A DNA stretch of 21,618 bases, from the NCBI GenBank assembly GCA_041584055.1, contig JBFHER010000033.1, forward strand, positions 1 through 21,618, in the 5' to 3' direction. Under the pieces are notes generated by a model that searched no databases, was not told the DNA's origin, and saw nothing but the letters and a program-made list of their open reading frames with translations. Within the stretch, counting starts at the first letter, position 1; every line of letters starts with the position of its first letter. This DNA is from JBFHER01 sp041584055 (GTDB taxonomy: Bacteria; Bacteroidota; Bacteroidia; Bacteroidales; UBA5342). The translations under genes were made by a program, and so were the position numbers. Positions 7,894-14,617 of this stretch are shown here, in pieces.

Positions 7894-8535
7894 TTACCCA
7901 ACAAAAAGTGCAATGCTTTTTGCTTTTGACATTATTTTCTCTTTTAATTTGATCCAGCGTTTCTTCACAAAACTACCTTCTTCCTTTTTCTCTTCTTTTT
8001 TCTCCTTAGCAGGATCAAACAACATGGCTGTGCACAAGCAATGCTTGCGATTTGTCCTTTGCAGAATATCAAAATTAACACAACTGGAACAACCTTTCCA
8101 GAACATCTCATCATCAGTGAGCTCAGAAAAAGTAACTGGTTTATACCCCAGTTCCGAATTTATTTTCATCACCGCCAGACCGGTGGTTAAGCCAAACAGC
8201 TTCGTATTGGGATAGCGACTTCTGCTCAACTCAAACGCCATGCGTTTGATTTCCTTGGCCAGGCCACGGCCTCTGAACTTCTCGGCAACAATCAACCCGG
8301 AGTTGGCTGCAAATTTCTTTTCCTGCCACACCTCCACATAACAAAACCCTGCAAACTCCTGTCCGTCAAGCGCGATGATTGCTTTCCCCTGATTTATTTT
8401 TTCTGCAATATAATCAGGAGAACGTTTTGCAATACCCGTTCCACGAACCTTTGCTGCTTGTTCAATGGTCTGAAGTATTTCATCAACGTAAGGCAGGTGT
8501 TCTTTCCCTGCGATTTCTACTTTTATCGATTTCAT
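7894..8535 (-). CDS. GNAT acyltransferase, candidate N-succinylglutamate synthase
   Basis: The first ~140 residues form a GNAT fold. The acyl-CoA loop is RGRGLAKEI (about residues 88-96), and a beta-bulge region with GLTTGLAVMKINSELGYKPV (about 115-134) follows. The C-terminal part is unusual: four cysteines as C149-x2-C152 and C166-x-C168, then a Lys/Glu-rich linker (about 177-186) and a basic helix. The gene lies 6 nt after argR and 11 nt before argG. In Bacteroides thetaiotaomicron, as I recall, the equivalent GNAT gene between argR and argG was shown genetically to supply the first step of arginine synthesis as N-succinylglutamate synthase. The same role is inferred here and fits the succinyl-type transcarbamylase. 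It lacks the kinase-like domain of classical ArgA. The alternative is an N-acetylglutamate synthase. Confidence 0.75.
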   Translation of the reverse strand: MKSIKVEIAGKEHLPYVDEILQTIEQAAKVRGTGIAKRSPDYIAEKINQGKAIIALDGQEFAGFCYVEVWQEKKFAANSGLIVAEKFRGRGLAKEIKRMAFELSRSRYPNTKLFGLTTGLAVMKINSELGYKPVTFSELTDDEMFWKGCSSCVNFDILQRTNRKHCLCTAMLFDPAKEKKEEKKEEGSFVKKRWIKLKEKIMSKAKSIALFVG

Positions 8536-8541
8536 TGTATT

Positions 8542-9009
8542 TTATCTTTCACTCACCTCGGGAAAGATCAAGGCAAAGGCGTTTAACACCCCTGATTTCG
8601 ACATCCCTTCTCTTAAAATTACTAAAATTGTATCATCTCCTGCAATGGTTCCCATTACCTCATAGGGCTTATGCGCATCAATCACCGAAGCAATCCCATT
8701 TGCAAATCCCGGGGTCGTTTTTACCACTGCTAAATTCCCTGAAAAATCAATGGACACAAATCCCTGTTTCACAAACTGGCTTTCCAGATTATTCCTCTCT
8801 TTTATTAAACCGGGAATTTGATACACATAAACGCCATTGGGATCTGCAACTTTTGCCACCTTCAATTGCTTTAAATCTCTAGACAATGTTGCTTGTGTCA
8901 CTTCAAATCCCTGTTTTTGTAACATCGACAGCAGTTCATCCTGACTTTTAACCGAATTGCTCAAAATCATATTCCGGATAGCGATGATTCTTTCTGTCTT
9001 ATTCTTCAC
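8542..9009 (-). CDS. argR: Arginine repressor ArgR
   Basis: DNA-binding regulator that represses arginine genes when arginine is bound. The N-terminal winged helix (about residues 5-70) carries the signature TQATLSRDLKQLKV. The C-terminal domain, which forms hexamers and binds arginine, has GTIAGDDTILVILR (about 121-134). I chose the GTG at 9009, giving 155 residues, because the open frame upstream (back to a TTG at 9099) would add 30 residues with no family counterpart and would run through the predicted operator and promoter. The protein is the first gene of the leftward cluster, so it probably controls its own synthesis through the two ARG boxes at 9012-9050. The start codon choice is the main uncertainty. 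Confidence 0.93.
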   Translation of the reverse strand: MKNKTERIIAIRNMILSNSVKSQDELLSMLQKQGFEVTQATLSRDLKQLKVAKVADPNGVYVYQIPGLIKERNNLESQFVKQGFVSIDFSGNLAVVKTTPGFANGIASVIDAHKPYEVMGTIAGDDTILVILREGMSKSGVLNAFALIFPEVSER

Positions 9010-9011
9010 AA

Positions 9012-9029
9012 AATGTATATTTATGCATT
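9012..9029. promoter_or_regulatory. Predicted ARG box 1
   Basis: The 18-mer AATGTATATTTATGCATT fits the E. coli ARG-box pattern TGnATnnnnATnCA in every fixed position (core 9014-9027). It lies immediately upstream of the argR GTG start and exactly 3 bp from box 2. This is the spacing of tandem ARG boxes in E. coli. Binding by ArgR is inferred. Confidence 0.75.
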
Positions 9030-9032
9030 TCT

Positions 9033-9050
9033 TGTGCAAAATTATACAAT
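9033..9050. promoter_or_regulatory. Predicted ARG box 2
   Basis: The core TGCAAAATTATACA (9035-9048) differs from TGnATnnnnATnCA at one fixed position. Its reverse complement matches the core of box 1 at 12 of 14 positions. It covers the -7 element of the argR promoter (9037-9044), so ArgR binding would block RNA polymerase. Confidence 0.7.
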
Positions 9051-9068
9051 TTTTCCATTTACACCCAA
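9037..9068 (-). promoter_or_regulatory. Promoter of argR and the arg/pro cluster
   Basis: On the minus strand TAATTTTG (9037-9044) matches the Bacteroidota -7 consensus TAnnTTTG. A weaker -33 element, TTGG (9065-9068), lies 20 bp upstream. The start of transcription would be near 9030, about 20 nt before the argR GTG codon, with both ARG boxes over the promoter and start point. Confidence 0.6.
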
Positions 9069-9086
9069 TGTTTGCAAATATTTTTT

Positions 9087-9094
9087 TACTTTTG
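9087..9094 (+). promoter_or_regulatory. -7 element for carB
   Basis: TACTTTTG fits the TAnnTTTG consensus on the plus strand and would start transcription near 9101, about 70 nt before the carB ATG. No good TTTG is seen at the -33 position. The element runs into a perfect 10-bp palindrome, TTTGCGCAAA (9091-9100), and a second palindrome, TTTGCAAA, lies at 9071-9078. Either could be a further regulatory site. Confidence 0.45.
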
Positions 9095-9169
9095 CGCAAA
9101 TTCTAATGTGGATATTTGGAGTTCAATACTAACGAAGGCATTTTACACTCAGAAAGAACAGTTTTTACA

Positions 9170-12100
9170 ATGGAAGAAGGAATAAAAAAAGTCGTAATCC
9201 TGGGATCAGGTGCACTAAAAATTGGTGAAGCAGGAGAGTTCGACTATTCAGGATCACAGGCATTAAAAGCTTTAAGAGAAGAGGGCGTATTTACTATCCT
9301 GATCAATCCAAACATTGCCACCGTGCAAACATCAGACAACATTGCTGATAAAGTTTATTTTCTTCCCGTTACACCTTACTTTGTTGAAGAAGTAATTAAA
9401 AAGGAGAAACCGGATGGCATCCTCCTGGCATTTGGTGGTCAAACGGCCCTTAATTGTGGTGTAAAACTATATGAAGCAGGCTTACTTGAGAAATACAATG
9501 TACGCGTTTTAGGGACACCCGTCCAGTCAATCATCGACACTGAAGACAGGGAGATCTTCGCCAACATCCTACGTGAAATCGATGTATTAACTCCTAAGAG
9601 CATTCCTTGCTACAATGTTGAAGAGGCTGTAAAAGCAGCATCAACACTCGGATTCCCAGTCATTGTACGTGCTGCATATGCATTGGGGGGACTTGGAAGT
9701 GGTTTCTGCTTTAACATGGATGAGCTTCGAAAATTGACTTCTTCAGCGTTCAGTTATTCCCCACAGGTTTTGGTTGAAGAATCGCTAAAAGGATGGAAAG
9801 AAGTGGAGTATGAAGTTGTTCGGGATAAATATGACAACTGTATCACAGTGTGTAACATGGAAAACTTTGATCCCCTGGGCATACATACGGGAGAAAGTAT
9901 TGTTGTTGCACCCTCACAGACTTTAACTAACAGGGAATATCACAAATTGCGTGAACTTGCAATTAAGATCATCCGACGCATCGGCATTGTTGGAGAATGT
10001 AACGTTCAATATGCCTTTGATCCGGATTCAGAAGATTACAGGGTTATCGAGGTAAATGCTCGTTTAAGTCGTTCTTCAGCCCTTGCATCCAAAGCAACAG
10101 GTTACCCGCTTGCTTTTGTTGCTGCAAAACTTGGTTTAGGCTACAGTCTTTTTGAGCTTAAAAATTCTGTGACATTAAAAACCACTGCATGCTTTGAGCC
10201 TGCATTAGATTACATCGTTTGTAAGATTCCACGTTGGGATTTAAATAAATTCACTGGAGTATCCAAGCAAATAGGTTCAAGCATGAAGTCTGTTGGCGAG
10301 ATCATGGCCATCGGACGCACCTTCGAAGAGGCCATTCAGAAAGGACTTCGAATGGTTGGACAGGGGATGCATGGCTTTGTAGGGAATCAACCTTATCCAA
10401 GCGCTGAAATTGACACTGAGTTGTCGGAACCTACTGACCAGCGCGTATTTGCAATTTCGGAGGCACTTCAAAAAGGCTACACAATTGATAAAATATGGGA
10501 ACTTACAAAAATTGACAGGTGGTTCCTTCAAAAACTTAAAAACATTACGGACCTTCAGTCCAAATTGTCACAATTTAATACCCTTGAAGATCTGCCAACC
10601 GATCTCCTGAAACGTTCTAAACAGCTTGGATTCTCTGATTTCCAGATAGCACGTGAGGTATTAAAGAATCGTGATGAAATATCGTTGGATCTGCTGAAGG
10701 TAAGAGCTCTTCGAAAAGAAAGAGGCATTCTGCCATACGTAAAGCAAATTGACACCCTCGCCGGTGAATATCCTGCACAAACGAATTATTTGTACATGAC
10801 ATATTCGGGCAGTGAGCACGACATTGAGTTTCATAACGACAATAAATCGGTGATCGTTCTCGGTTCGGGCGCATACCGAATCGGGAGTTCAGTAGAGTTT
10901 GACTGGTGTAGTGTAAATGCCATCAACACAATAAAAAAAGAAAATTATCGCAGCATCATGATCAACTACAATCCGGAAACGGTTAGTACAGATTACGATG
11001 AGTGCGACCGATTGTATTTTGATGAATTAACCCTTGAACGTGTTCTTGACGTCATTGATCTGGAAACACCAAAAGGCGTGATTGTTTCTGTGGGTGGTCA
11101 GATTCCGAATAACCTGGCAATGCGACTACATGGTCAGAATGTAAATATCCTCGGGACACACCCAACCAAGATCGACAATGCAGAAAATCGTCAGAAATTC
11201 TCTGCCATGCTTGATGATCTTCACATTGATCAGCCAAGATGGAGTGAGCTAACAAGTGTTGAAGACATCTATGATTTTTCTGAGGAAGTTGGATTTCCAT
11301 TGCTGGTACGACCATCTTATGTGCTTTCCGGTGCGGCGATGAACGTTGTTTCCAACAAAGACGAATTGGAACATTTCCTGACCCTTGCTGCGAACGTATC
11401 GAAACAATACCCCGTTGTTGTTTCTGAATTCATCGAGCAGGCAAAAGAAATTGAAGTGGATGCGGTTGCTCAAAACGGTGAAGTGATTGCCTACGCAATC
11501 TCAGAACATGTTGAATTTGCTGGTGTTCACTCTGGTGATGCGACCATCGTATTCCCGCCTCAAAAACTCTACATTGAAACCATTCGACGTGTAAAGAAAA
11601 TTGCACGGAAGATTGCAAAAGCACTTGAGATTTCAGGACCTTTCAACATGCAGCTGCTTGCCAAAGACAACGACATAAAGGTGATTGAATGCAACCTGCG
11701 TGCATCACGAAGTTTCCCATTTGTATCAAAAGTATTAAAGGTGAATCTAATTGAAATGGCAACGCGGGTGATGCTTGACATGAAAGTTGAGAAATTGTCA
11801 AAGAGTGCCTTCGATCTGGATTATGTTGGGATCAAAGCACCACAGTTTTCTTTTTCAAGGCTTTTAAAAGCTGATCCTGTTTTAGGTGTTGACATGTCAT
11901 CTACCGGAGAAGTTGGGTGTATTGGTGAGAATTACTACGAAGCAATACTCACATCCATGTTATCGGTAGGCTATTCAATCCCTGAAAAGAATGTATTGAT
12001 CTCTTCGGGACCAGCACGTTCAAAACTTGAATTGTTACAAAGCGCCAAGTTGTTGGTTGAAAAAGGATATAATCTATTCTCATCAGAAGGAACCTATAAA

Positions 12101-12388
12101 TTCCTGAAGGAAAACGGTGTTGCGTCCACTCTTCTGCATTGGCCTGACCAACCTGACATGAAGCCAAACATGATGGACTATATCAAGGAGAAAAAAATTG
12201 ATTTGGTAATAAATATCCCTAAGAACCTGACGGAAAATGAATTGAAAAATGGTTATTACATTCGAAGGAGTTCCATTGATTTCAACATACCACTGATTAC
12301 AAATTCCCGTCTGGCAAGTGCTTTCATCTATGCATTTTGTAAAATGGATCGATCAGACATTGCCATCAAAAGCTGGGATGAATATTAA
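9170..12388 (+). CDS. carB: Carbamoyl-phosphate synthase large subunit
   Basis: Makes carbamoyl phosphate from bicarbonate, ammonia (normally passed from the CarA glutaminase) and two ATP, feeding arginine and pyrimidine synthesis. The 1072 residues from the ATG at 9170 match the E. coli length (1073). There are two homologous halves, each with a preATP-grasp and ATP-grasp region: first half with EFDYSGSQALKALREEG and RLSRSSALASKATGYPLAF, second half with GSSVEFDWC, NPETVSTDYDECD and NLRASRSFPFVSK. A C-terminal MGS-like allosteric domain (about 940-1072) contains DLVINIPKNLT and YYIRRSSIDFNIPLIT. Many stretches read like human CPS1/CAD, for example ECNVQYAF, VGGQIPNNLA and SEHVEFAGVHSGDAT. 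A TTG at 9116 would add 18 residues; the ATG gives the family N-terminus. It is divergent from argR, and no carA gene is in the window. Confidence 0.96.
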   Translation: MEEGIKKVVILGSGALKIGEAGEFDYSGSQALKALREEGVFTILINPNIATVQTSDNIADKVYFLPVTPYFVEEVIKKEKPDGILLAFGGQTALNCGVKLYEAGLLEKYNVRVLGTPVQSIIDTEDREIFANILREIDVLTPKSIPCYNVEEAVKAASTLGFPVIVRAAYALGGLGSGFCFNMDELRKLTSSAFSYSPQVLVEESLKGWKEVEYEVVRDKYDNCITVCNMENFDPLGIHTGESIVVAPSQTLTNREYHKLRELAIKIIRRIGIVGECNVQYAFDPDSEDYRVIEVNARLSRSSALASKATGYPLAFVAAKLGLGYSLFELKNSVTLKTTACFEPALDYIVCKIPRWDLNKFTGVSKQIGSSMKSVGEIMAIGRTFEEAIQKGLRMVGQGMHGFVGNQPYPSAEIDTELSEPTDQRVFAISEALQKGYTIDKIWELTKIDRWFLQKLKNITDLQSKLSQFNTLEDLPTDLLKRSKQLGFSDFQIAREVLKNRDEISLDLLKVRALRKERGILPYVKQIDTLAGEYPAQTNYLYMTYSGSEHDIEFHNDNKSVIVLGSGAYRIGSSVEFDWCSVNAINTIKKENYRSIMINYNPETVSTDYDECDRLYFDELTLERVLDVIDLETPKGVIVSVGGQIPNNLAMRLHGQNVNILGTHPTKIDNAENRQKFSAMLDDLHIDQPRWSELTSVEDIYDFSEEVGFPLLVRPSYVLSGAAMNVVSNKDELEHFLTLAANVSKQYPVVVSEFIEQAKEIEVDAVAQNGEVIAYAISEHVEFAGVHSGDATIVFPPQKLYIETIRRVKKIARKIAKALEISGPFNMQLLAKDNDIKVIECNLRASRSFPFVSKVLKVNLIEMATRVMLDMKVEKLSKSAFDLDYVGIKAPQFSFSRLLKADPVLGVDMSSTGEVGCIGENYYEAILTSMLSVGYSIPEKNVLISSGPARSKLELLQSAKLLVEKGYNLFSSEGTYKFLKENGVASTLLHWPDQPDMKPNMMDYIKEKKIDLVINIPKNLTENELKNGYYIRRSSIDFNIPLITNSRLASAFIYAFCKMDRSDIAIKSWDEY

Positions 12389-12407
12389 ACAAAACCAAGC
12401 ATCATAT

Positions 12408-12446
12408 AAAAAGCACGACATGTTTTCTGTCGTGCTTTTTTATTTT
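12408..12446. terminator. Bidirectional terminator between carB and the kinase gene
   Basis: A perfect 13-bp stem has arms at 12408-12420 and 12428-12440 (core AGCACGACA/TGTCGTGCT) and a 7-nt loop. It carries a T-rich tail on the plus strand and five U on the minus strand. It lies 20 nt after carB and 25 nt after the end of the convergent histidine kinase gene, so it probably serves both. Confidence 0.9.
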
Positions 12447-12470
12447 TCTTTTTTTTGCCGTAAGGAAAAA

Positions 12471-14018
12471 CTATTGTTCTCTTTTAGGAATCGAAAAGAA
12501 GAAGGTTGATCCTTTTCCAAGTTCAGATTCCACCCACATCCTACCTCCAAGTATATTGGTAATCCGTTTACAAAGCGTTAAACCCAGTCCTGTACCGGCA
12601 TAACGTCGTGTGCTGTTGTCATCTATTTGACGGAATAAGTCGAAGATGGCATCTTGTTTATCTTTCTCAATACCAATTCCCGTATCCTTCACATAAAACA
12701 ACACACTTTGCTCCTCGTCCAATAGTTGATATCCGAATTCAATCTGCCCTTTCATCGTGAATTTCAGGGCATTATTTATGAGATGATCAAAGATCTGCTT
12801 TATCCTGTATTCATCAGATGAGAAGATTGGACGTTCCATCACGCCTTTTCCTACCATCACCGGAAGAACTTTCTTTTTCCGATACATTTCTATTTCCAGA
12901 TCATGGGACAAATCATCCATTAATCTATTTAAATCGAAATCTTTGTAAACCACCTTTAACTGCTCGCTCTCTACCTTTGATATTTCGATAATGTCATTGA
13001 TCAGCTTCATAAGCTGCGTACTGTTTCTTTCAATGATCCTGCACATGTCCTCCCTTTCAGCGTCTTCCAGATCACCATCTGAAATCAGTTCACTGAATCC
13101 GATTATAGAGTTCAGTGGCGTCCTGATTTCATGGCTCATGTTTGCAAGAAAAACAGTTTTCAAACGGTCTGCCTCCATGGCCTTCTCTTTGGCAGCTATA
13201 ATTTCTTCCTCAGCCTTTTTCCGATGTGTTATCTCCAATGCAGAGCAAATAATCCTGTAAACATTTCCCTTGCCATCCAGTTGAGGAGAAAGTGTGGTCA
13301 GGTTCCAAATATCTTTTCCATTCACCGTGATTTTCTCTTCATACTCAACCCGCTTTTTATCATCCGCACATTCCTGGTAACGTACAACAACTGACTCTAC
13401 ATAGGAAGCTCCATAGCGCTTGAGCAATTCCTCCACCTTCACTTCTTTCTTCCCTTTTAAATCAATGCCTGTCAATTGACGATGGACTTCATTGGATTCA
13501 ACATAAACAAACTCATCGTTTCTCTTCTCAACCACCCAGAGCGGATTACCTACACCATCCATCACTTCTTTAAGAAACTTATTTTTCCCATCAATGGTTT
13601 TTCGGTTTTTCTCCAGCTCTTTATTTGCAGTAATAAATTCTGTGATATCGAAATATGCACAAGCAACTACATTCTCCTGAGGAGAAAGAACACTAATCTC
13701 AAGGTATTTATTCAGGTTACTATCATAATCAAACAAGCGCGTATTTTCCTTGGTCATGGCAACGTCGTGTAACAGCGAAAGCCAATCAAGATCCACTTTG
13801 CCATAAATCTCTTTACAACTTTTGCCAATCAATTGTTGACGTGTCATCCCGCACATTTCCTCATACGCATCATTCAGAGCAAGGTATACATAATCCTCTG
13901 GACGACCAGAGCCATCGAAAGAGAGTTCCAATAAAGTATAAGGGATTGAAAACTGATGTATCAGCGTACCTGCATTCTGCAATCCAAATTCGTCTAACAT
14001 TTTTGCTGGGTCAGTCAT
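12471..14018 (-). CDS. PAS-domain sensor histidine kinase, soluble
   Basis: A 515-residue protein with two probable PAS-type sensor regions (about 20-130 and 150-267; the second ends in the typical RIICSALEITHRKKAEEE). A short coiled linker follows, then the HisKA domain with the phospho-acceptor His296 in MSHEIRTPLNS, and a HATPase domain with the N-box (Asn415/416 in HLINNALKF), DTGIGI (445-450) and GTGLGL (475-480). All catalytic boxes are intact. No transmembrane segment or signal peptide is visible, so the signal is probably cytoplasmic. No response regulator or receiver domain is encoded next to it, so its partner is unknown. ATG start at 14018. It is convergent with carB and divergent from the Dabb gene. 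The stimulus cannot be inferred. Confidence 0.9.
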   Translation of the reverse strand: MTDPAKMLDEFGLQNAGTLIHQFSIPYTLLELSFDGSGRPEDYVYLALNDAYEEMCGMTRQQLIGKSCKEIYGKVDLDWLSLLHDVAMTKENTRLFDYDSNLNKYLEISVLSPQENVVACAYFDITEFITANKELEKNRKTIDGKNKFLKEVMDGVGNPLWVVEKRNDEFVYVESNEVHRQLTGIDLKGKKEVKVEELLKRYGASYVESVVVRYQECADDKKRVEYEEKITVNGKDIWNLTTLSPQLDGKGNVYRIICSALEITHRKKAEEEIIAAKEKAMEADRLKTVFLANMSHEIRTPLNSIIGFSELISDGDLEDAEREDMCRIIERNSTQLMKLINDIIEISKVESEQLKVVYKDFDLNRLMDDLSHDLEIEMYRKKKVLPVMVGKGVMERPIFSSDEYRIKQIFDHLINNALKFTMKGQIEFGYQLLDEEQSVLFYVKDTGIGIEKDKQDAIFDLFRQIDDNSTRRYAGTGLGLTLCKRITNILGGRMWVESELGKGSTFFFSIPKREQ

Positions 14019-14234
14019 TTCTTCACTATTTACTTAATTACAATTTAGCCGTTTCTGTGGTTTTAAAGGGACTTCTCGCTTCTTTGGTCAACTCAAAAAT
14101 TTCAGCGATCCTGCCAAACACAAACTAATACTTCGGACAGCGCCGTCACATAGCTTGATGTAAAAATAGTTTTTTTAACTTTACTTTACTATAATTATAA
14201 ACTATTTTTACAATCCAAATTAAAAATTGCAATT
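14019..14234. other. 216-nt divergent region with a 14-bp inverted repeat
   Basis: A perfect inverted repeat, TGTAAAAATAGTTT (14159-14172) with its complement at 14199-14212, is separated by 26 A/T-rich bases and lies 23 bp before the Dabb gene start. The 14019-14158 part (upstream of the kinase) shows no motif I can support. The repeat could be an operator or an mRNA hairpin near the Dabb promoter. Confidence 0.6.
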
Positions 14235-14534
14235 ATGATTAAGCACATTGTCCTGTTTCAGTTAAAGGATATTGAGAATAAAACTGAAAAATGCATCGAA
14301 ATAAAAAACGCGCTTTTAGCCTTAAAAGGTACTGTCCCGGAGTTAATGCAGATTGAGGTTGGTATCAATGAGAACAGCAAGGAGTTGTATGACATTTCAC
14401 TCTCCACTGTTTTTGCTTCGTTTGAAGATTTAGAGGCATATGCCATCCATCCGGAACATTTAAAGGCAGGAAAGATTTTAAAGGAAGTTGTCAATCACCG
14501 GGCTTGTGTTGACTATACAATTGGTGATAAATAA
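14235..14534 (+). CDS. Dabb-domain (stress-responsive alpha/beta barrel) protein
   Basis: A 99-residue protein that is a single Dabb domain from end to end. It starts with the typical MIKHIVLFQLKD. A middle VGINENSKELYDISL and the motif FASFEDLEAYAIHPEHLKAG follow, and the last strand is RACVDYTIGD. Members of this ferredoxin-like dimeric family include plant stress proteins and some small enzymes, and most bacterial ones have no known reaction. Nothing here gives the substrate. The gene is monocistronic: it follows a 14-bp inverted repeat and is closed by its own terminator. ATG start at 14235 behind an A-rich region. Confidence 0.88.
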   Translation: MIKHIVLFQLKDIENKTEKCIEIKNALLALKGTVPELMQIEVGINENSKELYDISLSTVFASFEDLEAYAIHPEHLKAGKILKEVVNHRACVDYTIGDK

Positions 14535-14552
14535 TCGAACCATCACAATTGC

Positions 14553-14604
14553 AAGAGATCGTAAAGCAAGGAATTTCATCCTGGTTTACGATCTCTTTAT
14601 TATT
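14553..14604 (+). terminator. Terminator of the Dabb gene
   Basis: A 13-bp perfect stem has arms at 14553-14565 and 14585-14597 (core AGAGATCGTAAA) and a 19-nt loop, followed by a T-rich tail. It begins 18 nt after the stop codon. The minus strand lacks a good U-run, so it serves mainly the plus-strand gene. Confidence 0.8.
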
Positions 14605-14617
14605 TATAGCAGTATGT

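Noticed and set aside
8542..9099. ArgR starting at the TTG at 9099 (185 residues)
   Set aside because: The extra 30 residues have no family counterpart and would run through the promoter and both ARG boxes; the GTG at 9009 gives a normal 155-residue ArgR.
9116..9169. CarB N-terminal extension from a TTG at 9116
   Set aside because: The ATG at 9170 gives the usual N-terminus and a length of 1072, close to E. coli CarB.
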